A stretch of DNA of 6,774 nucleotides from an uncultured Clostridia bacterium. GTDB lineage: Bacteria; Bacillota; Clostridia; Christensenellales; Borkfalkiaceae. Of this stretch, positions 1 through 5,545 are shown piece after piece (within the stretch, counting starts at the first letter, position 1; the number at the start of each line of letters is the position of its first letter). The stretch lies in the NCBI GenBank assembly GCA_937920115.1, contig CALGVF010000322.1, forward strand, positions 1 to 6,774. The letters run 5' to 3'. The position numbers and the translations under genes are program-made. The notes below the pieces were generated by a model, which saw only the letters and a list, made by a program, of their open reading frames with translations, was not told the origin of the DNA and did not search any database.

Positions 1-1181
1 GTCTTTGCGGGCGACAGATAGTAGGTATAAGAGTTCTTCGCTGGCGAATACCCCATATCTATCGACGGATATATCGGCGCGGTCACGCTGTTCGTCTTTC
101 TCTCGTTCGGTTCTAACGTAATTTCATATTCGTACCACCGCATGAGACTCGTCTCGAAATCGTTTGAAAAAATACTCCCGTAATTAAATATTATTCCGTA
201 CCCGTTTAAGTTTTCTTTTAACGAATACACGCTCGCGTTGTATAAATCTGTTTCCGAAATAATCGGAATTTCCGATTTTTCTCCGTGAACGGAATTTATA
301 AAATCTTTAAGATTAGTCGTTACCGTGTCCGTAAGTTCGACTTTGCCGCTTATCTCTTCCTTGTCCTCTACACTGCCGTTTTTATAACATTTGAAACTTA
401 TCGGAGTATCGAGCGGCTTGCCGAAAGCGTAAATCTTAAACTCGCTTCCGTTGTTCGCCCACGCGTCGATTCTCGCTTTCCCGTTTTTGAGCGTTTTAAA
501 ACCGCTTTGTCTCGGGAACATTATAAGAGTTTTTCCGTCGCTTTTCGCAGTATCGAACGCTATACACGCCGCGTTGTATTTCGACTCGTCTATAAGTCCG
601 TCCTTATTCCTGCCGCCTACTATATAGGAATACTCCGTAACTATCGTTTCGGGCGAGAAAAATTCGTCCTTGACGTACTCGTCGGAGATCTTCGGAAGGT
701 CTGTTTCAACGCTGAAATCGCCGCCCTTAAAATAAGTATAGCGGACTTTTTTATCTACCTTTTCGCCGCCGACTAAAATATCGTATTTCTCCGCGTCTAC
801 CCCGCAAATTCGCTTGCCGTCTTCGTAATAATAGCCGTAAGCGGGAGTTTCTCCGAACGGAAACGCGAGGTTCGCCGTCACGGTGTATTCGGACGGGTTA
901 TAGAAAGTATATTCTGCGGTAACGCTGCCCGAATAGGCGAGAAACGAGGTTTTATCCTCGTAATAATTCGACGGAAAATCGCTTAAATTAAAGGTTAGAT
1001 TTTCCTTTTCGACTACAAACGGGCAACTGTCGCCCTTATACGCCGTCCCGAAAGCGTCCGCACCGTGGAAATATCTCTGAGCGGAATTAGCCGAAGCGGT
1101 CGCCATGCTTTGCGGCAACAAAACGCCCGCCGCAAGAATCGCGACGACTGCCATACACAACGCGGTTTTCTTTATTTTCAT
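1..1181 (-). CDS. Secreted protein of unknown function (3' end beyond window)
   Basis: Translating the minus strand from the ATG at 1181 gives 393 uninterrupted codons to the window edge, so the C-terminus is missing. A GGAGG ribosome binding site lies 8 nt before the ATG. Residues 1-31 form a clear signal peptide: MKIKK, then a hydrophobic stretch (about residues 6-22), then an A-S-A cleavage site at 29-31, so the mature protein should be exported by the Sec route. The mature part is rich in Tyr, Asn, Gly and Lys, looks beta-rich (for example YNPSEYTVTANLAFPFGE) and has few Cys. No transmembrane helix or sortase motif appears in the visible part; either could lie in the missing C-terminus. 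I do not recognise a family with confidence. It has its own promoter at 1223-1251 and follows the HTH gene on the same strand after 79 nt. The reading frame is certain; the function is unknown. Confidence 0.85.
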   Translation of the reverse strand, partial: MKIKKTALCMAVVAILAAGVLLPQSMATASANSAQRYFHGADAFGTAYKGDSCPFVVEKENLTFNLSDFPSNYYEDKTSFLAYSGSVTAEYTFYNPSEYTVTANLAFPFGETPAYGYYYEDGKRICGVDAEKYDILVGGEKVDKKVRYTYFKGGDFSVETDLPKISDEYVKDEFFSPETIVTEYSYIVGGRNKDGLIDESKYNAACIAFDTAKSDGKTLIMFPRQSGFKTLKNGKARIDAWANNGSEFKIYAFGKPLDTPISFKCYKNGSVEDKEEISGKVELTDTVTTNLKDFINSVHGEKSEIPIISETDLYNASVYSLKENLNGYGIIFNYGSIFSNDFETSLMRWYEYEITLEPNERKTNSVTAPIYPSIDMGYSPAKNSYTYYLSPAK

Positions 1182-1222
1182 AAATTTTTCCTCCCGTTCT
1201 GCGTTTGATTCCGCTTTTTTGA

Positions 1223-1251
1223 ATTGTAACACACAAACTCTATTTTGTCAA
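1223..1251 (-). promoter_or_regulatory. Sigma-A type promoter for the secreted-protein gene
   Basis: Read on the minus strand, TTGACA (1251-1246) is followed by a 17-nt spacer and TACAAT (1228-1223). The start codon at 1181 lies about 40 nt downstream of the -10 box, so the leader is short. The -35 box starts only 10 nt after the stop codon of the HTH gene. The GGCACA palindrome seen upstream of the LRR gene does not occur here, so there is no sign that the HTH protein controls this promoter. Confidence 0.8.
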
Positions 1252-1260
1252 CCCCGAACG

Positions 1261-1473
1261 TTATTTTGTTAAGCCGAGAATTTCGTCGGACGAAACGTCT
1301 AAAATCTCGCATAAATTAGCGAAGGTCTCTATCGAGGGGAACTTGTCAAGCCTTAAATATTTACTGATTGTAGACGGATTTATTCCTAATTTTTCGGCAA
1401 TTTCCCTTTGCGACATACTACTTTGTTTAATTTCGTCTCTTAATCGTTTTTGAATATCTTTTAACTTTATCAT
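1261..1473 (-). CDS. Small Cro/CI-type (Xre family) HTH transcriptional regulator
   Basis: This 70-residue protein starting MIKLKDIQKRL is almost entirely one HTH_3 DNA-binding domain. SQREIAEKLGI (residues 21-31) is the first helix of the motif, and NPSTISKYLRL (32-42) covers the turn and recognition helix. The C-terminus is the family's usual final helices (FPSIETFANLCEIL, then SSDEILGL). There is no effector or dimerisation domain. The start is uncertain: the ATG at 1473 has no clear Shine-Dalgarno, while an in-frame ATG at 1491 (six more residues, MCYHFR) has AAAAGG 4 nt before it but lies inside a palindrome. The open frame continues further upstream, but that part runs antisense to the LRR gene and has no HTH-like content. 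The gene is divergent from the LRR gene, and the two palindromes between them are its likely operators (inference). I see no convincing promoter of its own. Confidence 0.88.
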   Translation of the reverse strand: MIKLKDIQKRLRDEIKQSSMSQREIAEKLGINPSTISKYLRLDKFPSIETFANLCEILDVSSDEILGLTK

Positions 1474-1484
1474 ACGAAAATGGT

Positions 1485-1497
1485 AGCACATTGTGCC
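1485..1497. promoter_or_regulatory. Probable operator, proximal to the HTH gene
   Basis: AGCACATTGTGCC is a 13-bp odd-centred palindrome with one mismatch at its outermost position. It is the same motif as the perfect copy at 1515-1527 in inverted orientation, and the centres are 30 bp apart, close to three helical turns. It overlaps the possible alternative start codon of the HTH gene at 1491. Binding here could repress the HTH gene itself and allow cooperative binding with the second site. The assignment to this HTH protein rests on position and symmetry only. Confidence 0.6.
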
Positions 1498-1505
1498 TTT
1501 TATGC

Positions 1506-1534
1506 TTGACAAAAGGCACAATGTGCCATATAAT
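1506..1534 (+). promoter_or_regulatory. Perfect-consensus sigma-A promoter for the LRR/P-loop operon
   Basis: TTGACA (1506-1511), exactly 17 nt, then TATAAT (1529-1534): both hexamers and the spacing match the housekeeping consensus. Transcription should start near 1541, leaving a leader of about 75 nt before the LRR start codon at 1616. A promoter this strong would normally need a repressor, and the perfect palindrome at 1515-1527 fills most of the spacer. Confidence 0.85.
1515..1527. promoter_or_regulatory. Probable operator inside the promoter spacer
   Basis: GGCACAATGTGCC is a perfect 13-bp odd-centred palindrome lying wholly between the -35 and -10 boxes of the LRR promoter. A protein bound here would block RNA polymerase. 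Together with the site at 1485-1497 it also forms a longer exact inverted repeat: the 16 bases 1486-1501 are the reverse complement of 1511-1526, with a 9-nt gap. The likely ligand is the divergently encoded HTH protein (inference). Confidence 0.68.
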
Positions 1535-1596
1535 AACGTTATATAAAGTGAGTATGATTTAAAGAAATATTCATTTATATGCCGAAAACAATAAAA

Positions 1597-1602
1597 AAGG
1601 AG
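1597..1602 (+). promoter_or_regulatory. Ribosome binding site of the LRR lipoprotein gene
   Basis: AAGGAG, continuing as GGAGAG to 1604, precedes the ATG at 1616. The gap of about 11-13 nt is longer than usual. It supports 1616 as the true start of the LRR gene, together with the lipoprotein signal peptide that follows directly. Confidence 0.65.
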
Positions 1603-1615
1603 AGAAAAAAACACA

Positions 1616-4388
1616 ATGAAAAAGGCAATTTTAATCATTCTGACGATTATAACCTGTCTCAGCGTAGCCGCAAGTCTTTCCGCTTGTAAAAAGAAGAATA
1701 CGAGCGAGAGCGAAACGGCGAAACGAGAGCGAAACGGCGAAACAAGAAAGCGTAGAACAATCGAAAGAAAACAACGAAAAGCAGTCCGAGGGTAAAAGCG
1801 AATCGGAAACCGCCGCGACCTCGGAAAGCGTTGCCGACAATTCCGCAAGCGAAAGCAACGAAGAAAGCGATAGCGTTTCCGAGAGCGAAAGCGTAGAAGA
1901 AAGCGAGGAAGAAAGGGAAATCGTATATACCGAGGGGCTTGAATACGAACTGACTGCCGACGGAAAGTCGTACGCGTTAAAAGGAGCGGGAACTTTCACG
2001 GGCAGCGAACTGAACATTCCGAGCGAACACGACGGAAAGCCCGTAACGAGCATATTAAGTCTTGCGTTTACGAACAATACGGGTATTACGAGTATATGTA
2101 TTCCCGACACGATAACGACTATCGAAGAAGAATCGTTTAATAATTACTGCGAACTTTCAAGCATTTACTTCGAGGGGAATATTGATTCTTGGTGTAAAAT
2201 CAGCGGACTTGAAAATCTGCCGCTTTATCAAACTTTCAGAAAACTGTATTTTAAAGGAAAAGAATTAAAAGGAACACTTATTATTCCGCAAGAAGCAACC
2301 GTAATCAACGCCGCCGCGTTTGCCGCCTGCGACGAAATAACAGAGGTCGTTATAGCCGAAGACGTAACGAAAATAGGACTCGGAGCGTTTATAGGTTGTA
2401 ATAAACTTACTAACGTAACGATAAATAAAGGAATAAACCATATCGGAGAATACGCGTTTACAAGTTGCGAAAACTTAGCAAAAATAGATTATATCGGAGA
2501 TTTAGCGTCATGGTGTAAAATCGACGGACTTGCAAATATTCCGGACACGGCAAATTTATACATAGACGGAAAAGAAATAGCGGGAAACTTAGTTTTGCCC
2601 GATACGGTAACCGAGATTAAAAACGGGGCGTTCTTTTCCCGCTCTAAACTCACGAGCGTTACGATACCCGACAGCGTGACAAGCATAGGAAATAACGCAT
2701 TCTATAATTGCCTTCGTATAACTACCGTAAAAATCGGTAACAGCGTTGCAAGCATCGGCTCCGGAGCATTTTTGAACTGTATCAACCTTATTAGCGTTAT
2801 CATGGGCGACAACGTGACAAATATCGGAGATTCCGCGTTCGGATTTTGCGCTAAACTTACAAATATAAAAATTCCCGACAATATAATAAGCATAGGAGGC
2901 AGTGCTTTCAGCGGTTGTAGCGGACTTACGAATATTACCATTCCGAACACGTTAACAAACCTTGGAGATTATGCGTTCAGCGGTTGTAGCGGTCTTACAA
3001 GCATAACTATTCCCGACAGCGTGACAAACATAGGCAACAATGTTTTCTTCGACTGTAAAGGGCTGACAAGCGCAGTCGTACCTGCCGAAGCGGTCTCAGG
3101 CGTTTGCCCGTATAATATAGAGGAACTCGTCATAACAAGCGGGAAAATATTGATGTTGTGGGATTTCAATGCTTTGAACAGCATAACGATAGGCGACAAC
3201 GTTACGGATATAGAGAGAAACGCATTTAGTCGTTGTCCTAACTTAAATACAATTCAAGTATCAGAAAACAATAAATATTTTAACGCAAAAGACAATATTT
3301 TATATAATGGTACTAAAATAATCTTTGCGGTAAGGGTCTTACAAGGAAACGTAACTATACCCGACGGCATAACCGACGTTGGAATTTCTGCGTTTGAAAA
3401 TTGCGTCGACCTTACAGGAGTAATTATTCCGAACAGCGTAACGGTTATAGAAGATAATGCGTTTCTCGGTTGCGAAAGACTCACAGAAATAATCTTACCG
3501 AACAGCGTAACGCATATAGGATTCGGAGCGTTCGGTAATTGTCGCAATCTTGAAAGCCTAACTATTCCCGACAATTTAACAGATATAGATAACGAGGCGT
3601 TTTTGGAATGTAATAATCTGAAAAAAGCAACTCTGCCCGCAAGCGCTGTAAAATATATCTCACGGGCAATCTTAGAAACTGTTGTTTTGACGGTTGGAGA
3701 GATTCCTTCGTCCTCTTTCTACGGTCGTTCTTCTTTAAAAAGCGTAGAAATACGAGATGGAGTTACAGCCATAGGAAACGAAGCATTTGGGAATTGTAAC
3801 GAACTCGCGAACTTAACCATAGGAAACGGCGTAATAAGCATAGGAGATTTTGCTTTCAACGGCTGTAAACTCAGTAGCGTTACTATCCCCAAAAGCGTTA
3901 TAAACATAGGGAAAGCGGCATTTGCTAGCAGTGTCATAACGAGCATATGTTACGACGGAGATTTGACTTCATGGTGCAAAATAGACAGTCTTTGGGGCAT
4001 ATTTGATTGTACCAATGCTCCAAAAAATTTGTATATAAACGGAAAAGAAATTACAGGCGAATTGGTTTTACCTGACAATTTAACTGAAATAAAAGGGTAT
4101 GCATTCTATGGTCGTAGCGGAATTACAAGCATAAAGATAGGTAATGGAACAAAACGGATAGACGGTTATTATACATTTGCATATTGTCGCGAACTTACAA
4201 CCGTAACTATACCTGACAGCGTAACAAGTATAGGGTGGTTTGCATTCCGTGGTTGTAGTGAACTTACGGATATAGAGTTCGGCGGAACTAAGGAAAAATG
4301 GTATGCCATATCCAAGTCAAGCGATTGGAACACATATACAGGTAACTACGTCGTACATTGTACCGACGGAGATATAAATAAAAATTAA
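1616..4388 (+). CDS. BspA-type leucine-rich-repeat lipoprotein, frame broken by a 19-bp duplication
   Basis: The ATG at 1616 opens a lipoprotein signal peptide (MKKAILIILT..., lipobox LSAC with the lipidated Cys at residue 24), but this frame ends at TAA 1793-1795 after 59 codons. The following frame is open from 1668 to TAA at 4386-4388. The two differ by the exact 19-bp tandem duplication at 1706-1743; with one copy removed they join as one 917-residue protein. Its parts are the signal peptide (1-23), a Ser/Glu-rich linker (25-95), then about two dozen LRR_5/BspA-type units of 23 residues of the form IPDSVTSIGNNAFYNC. It ends in a W-containing cap with VHCTDGDINKN. Such proteins are typically surface-exposed and bind host or bacterial partners; the ligand here is unknown. 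As read, intact translation is lost. A start within the frame, such as TTG at 2595 (597 codons), would lack the export signal and about six repeats. Operon with the P-loop gene downstream. Confidence 0.85.
1706..1743 (+). repeat. 19-bp exact tandem duplication causing the LRR frameshift
   Basis: GAGAGCGAAACGGCGAAAC occurs at 1706-1724 and again without a gap at 1725-1743. Each unit contains two copies of the heptamer GCGAAAC, so the tract holds four. Because 19 is not a multiple of three, the second copy moves the downstream frame by one base. Deleting either copy joins the signal-peptide frame to the LRR frame and makes the junction read TSESETAKQESVEQSKE, matching the composition of the Ser/Glu-rich linker. 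The extra copy instead yields the basic tail RERNGETRKRRTIERKQRK before a stop. Confidence 0.95.
2163..2321 (+). repeat. SWCKI-type module 1 within the LRR protein
   Basis: This non-LRR segment reads EGNIDSWCKISGLENLP, then a Lys/Tyr-rich strand with FKGKELKGTLIIP, and returns to an LRR at INAAAF. The same order of motifs recurs at 2484-2633 and 3945-4106. It interrupts the 23-residue LRR period and may form a loop or capping insert. Confidence 0.6.
2484..2633 (+). repeat. SWCKI-type module 2 within the LRR protein
   Basis: The segment reads IGDLASWCKIDGLANIP, then LYIDGKEIAGNLVLPD, and returns to an LRR at IKNGAF. It is the cleanest copy of the module. The TTG at 2595 that could be taken as a gene start lies inside its conserved LVLPD strand, which argues against 2595 being a genuine start. 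Confidence 0.65.
3945..4106 (+). repeat. SWCKI-type module 3 within the LRR protein
   Basis: The segment reads YDGDLTSWCKIDSLWGIF, then LYINGKEITGELVLPDN, and returns to an LRR at IKGYAF. It carries a short insertion relative to module 2 (DCTNAPKN region). A degenerate relative, FGGTKEKWYAISKSSDW, starts the C-terminal cap from 4272. Confidence 0.65.
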
Positions 4389-4392
4389 GGAG
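4387..4392 (+). promoter_or_regulatory. Ribosome binding site of the P-loop gene, overlapping the LRR stop
   Basis: AAGGAG shares two bases with the LRR stop codon TAA (4386-4388) and lies 9 nt before the ATG at 4402. The overlap places the two genes in one transcript and suggests that ribosomes finishing the LRR gene help start the next one. Confidence 0.75.
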
Positions 4393-4401
4393 TAAAACAA
4401 A

Positions 4402-4857
4402 ATGAAAATTATAGCATTACGGGGCAAAGAAAATACGGGTAAAACCTCTTCGATTAAGTTGTTCTACAAAAAACTTCTGAAAAATGAAGCCAAGGAATTG
4501 CTTTACGTTGACGAATACGGCGGCGTAAAATATGAAGATTTCTACGCTATCGTAAGTTTTAAAGGAAAAACTATCGGCATTACTTCATACGGAGATAACG
4601 GCAACGTGCTCGCAGAACCCTTTAAAGAATTCTATAATCATAAATGCGATATAGTAGTAACAGCGTGCAGAGTGAGAGAAACAGATAAAGGCTCTTTAAA
4701 GTTTATCAGAACTCAAAATTCAGAAATTATTTATGTAGAGAAAATATACATAGAAAATGCTGACGAATTGCCCGACAATGACGAATTTATCGAGAAAATA
4801 AACGACAGACAGGCAGATATACTGCTAAACGCCTTAGAAAAAGCAATTAACGACTGA
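4402..4857 (+). CDS. Small P-loop NTPase-like protein of unknown function
   Basis: This is a 151-residue cytosolic protein with no signal peptide or membrane segment. The N-terminal strand MKIIALRG leads into a Walker A motif, GKENTGKT (residues 8-15), so it should bind ATP or GTP. A second strand, KTIGITSYGD (56-65), ends in an Asp that could serve as Walker B. A third, CDIVVTACR (82-90), resembles the strand-plus-polar-residue element of small P-loop kinases and GTPases. The C-terminus is helical and acidic. I cannot name the family or substrate. The start is supported by AAGGAG at 4387-4392. It is the second gene of the LRR operon and is followed after 13 nt by a terminator. Co-transcription with a surface lipoprotein is the only hint of function; a regulatory or signalling role would be a guess. 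Confidence 0.85.
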   Translation: MKIIALRGKENTGKTSSIKLFYKKLLKNEAKELLYVDEYGGVKYEDFYAIVSFKGKTIGITSYGDNGNVLAEPFKEFYNHKCDIVVTACRVRETDKGSLKFIRTQNSEIIYVEKIYIENADELPDNDEFIEKINDRQADILLNALEKAIND

Positions 4858-4870
4858 TATTTGATATATA

Positions 4871-4906
4871 AAAAAAGGACTGCTCTACTCGGACAGTTCC
4901 TTTTTT
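4871..4906 (+). terminator. Rho-independent terminator of the LRR/P-loop operon
   Basis: AAAAAAGGACTG pairs with CAGTTCCTTTTTT through one single-base bulge. The stem continues by two more pairs past a bulged C to a 6-nt loop (4886-4891). It ends in six T residues (4901-4906). The run of A on the left arm means it could also work from the opposite direction. It begins 13 nt after the P-loop stop codon. Confidence 0.85.
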
Positions 4907-4953
4907 ATAATAAATAACCGAAAAAAACTACTCTTGTAATGAATAACAGAAAA

Positions 4954-5125
4954 GAAAGCCTACCCTTGTTAAGGGGAGGTGGCTCGACGATGTTTACGGA
5001 GACGAGACGAAGGGGTCGTTTATACGAATGTATTTTTAAAATAATCACCTTGTTTAAGACTTAGTTTTTACAACCCTTTTGTCACGACAAGCCGTGACAT
5101 CTCCCCTTGCTCAGGGGAGACTTTC
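4954..5125. repeat. Foldback (MITE-like) element A, imperfect
   Basis: The 28 bases inward from 4954 match the reverse complement of those ending at 5125 at about 21 of 28 positions (outer GAAAG, then CCCT, then AAGGGGAG). Nested hairpins lie in the arms: CCCTT/AAGGG at 4963-4975, GTCACG/CGTGAC at 5081-5098, and TCTCCCCT/AGGGGAGA at 5100-5120. No protein is encoded. The layout is that of a non-autonomous foldback repeat that has diverged. I saw no target-site duplication. Confidence 0.5.
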
Positions 5126-5208
5126 ATATTTTCTTGTTCACGGTAAAAATATTCTACTTTATCGCAAAGTAAATACAACTTGCGTAATATGAAACAGCCC
5201 CGTTTTGC

Positions 5209-5230
5209 GGGACGTCGAGGGCGTCGTCCC
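5209..5230. repeat. GC-rich palindrome between the foldback elements
   Basis: GGGACG (5209-5214) and CGTCCC (5225-5230) flank a G-rich loop. About 40 bp upstream is another perfect stem, TACTTT/AAAGTA (5155-5171, loop ATCGC). These lie in the 140-bp stretch between the two foldback elements and may be a third, smaller dispersed repeat. No T-run follows, so these are unlikely to be terminators. Confidence 0.35.
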
Positions 5231-5264
5231 CTACGGCTTATAAAGCAACTTTTTGCAAGACAAT

Positions 5265-5445
5265 TTCTAACCACTCTTGCCTTCCCCTTTGGGAAAGGTG
5301 TCAACGAAGTTGACGAAAGAGGTCTTGTTTATCAATAACATTGCGAGTATAATACGTTGTTTGCGTTAATGACCTCTATCGTCTTGACTTTCATTTCATT
5401 CCGTCAAGCCACTTTCCCCATAGGGGAAAGCAAGAGTGGTTAGAA
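5265..5445. repeat. Foldback (MITE-like) element B with about 36-bp terminal inverted repeats
   Basis: The first 16 bases, TTCTAACCACTCTTGC, are the exact reverse complement of the last 16 (5430-5445). The match continues inward with four mismatches over the next 20 bases. A second pair of inner arms matches at 12 of 13 positions: 5312-5324 (GACGAAAGAGGTC) against 5371-5383. Each arm has its own hairpin: GTCAAC-GAA-GTTGAC at 5300-5314 and CTTTCCCC-ATA-GGGGAAAG at 5412-5430. The whole 181 bp can fold into one long cruciform. It encodes no protein. No clear target-site duplication flanks it. Confidence 0.65.
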
Positions 5446-5477
5446 TAGTCCCTTTTACGTTTTTTATTTAACGCAAA

Positions 5478-5511
5478 AATATCCCGTCGCCGTTTTCAGC
5501 GGCGGGATATT
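5478..5511. terminator. Terminator of tuf, probably bidirectional
   Basis: A 13-position stem (5478-5490 with 5499-5511) encloses an 8-nt loop. On the minus strand it is followed directly by TTTTTGCG, placing it about 35 nt after the tuf stop, where a terminator is expected. On the plus strand it is followed by TCGC and seven T residues (5515-5521). Position 5487 against 5502 is a G-U pair in plus-strand RNA but an A-C mismatch in tuf-strand RNA. Confidence 0.8.
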
Positions 5512-5545
5512 CGCTTTTTTTATTTATGCATTGTGCGGGCGTTAA

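Noticed and set aside
285..776. 163-codon open frame on the plus strand
   Set aside because: It lies inside the minus-strand secreted-protein gene, which has a signal peptide, ribosome binding site and promoter. The plus-strand frame has none of these.
1474..1848. N-terminal extension of the HTH gene to 195 codons
   Set aside because: The extra 125 codons run antisense to the LRR signal peptide and linker, cross both palindromes and the promoter, and have no regulator-like content. The HTH domain starts at 1473, or at most 1491.
1631..2110. 159-codon Ser/Leu-rich open frame on the minus strand
   Set aside because: It is antisense to the Ser/Glu-rich linker of the LRR protein; its composition is explained by the reverse complement of the GAA/AGC-rich repeats.
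2489..3946. Several minus-strand open frames opposite the LRR region
   Set aside because: They repeat motifs such as VTLSGIVTLVS every 23 codons or so, which is simply the LRR DNA read backwards. They have no ribosome binding sites.
5068..5304. 78-codon open frame on the minus strand
   Set aside because: It spans parts of both foldback repeats and the GC-rich palindrome, and its Arg/Pro-rich stretch comes from that palindrome. There is no ribosome binding site.
4954..5445. CRISPR array
   Set aside because: Several palindromes occur, but there is no regular direct repeat with spacers of constant length. The repeats are inverted pairs of two different elements.
5478..5521. Evidence for an unseen plus-strand gene upstream of the terminator
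   Set aside because: The hairpin pairs slightly better on the plus strand, but there is no coding frame between 4907 and 5478. It is placed correctly for tuf and is simplest read as a bidirectional terminator.
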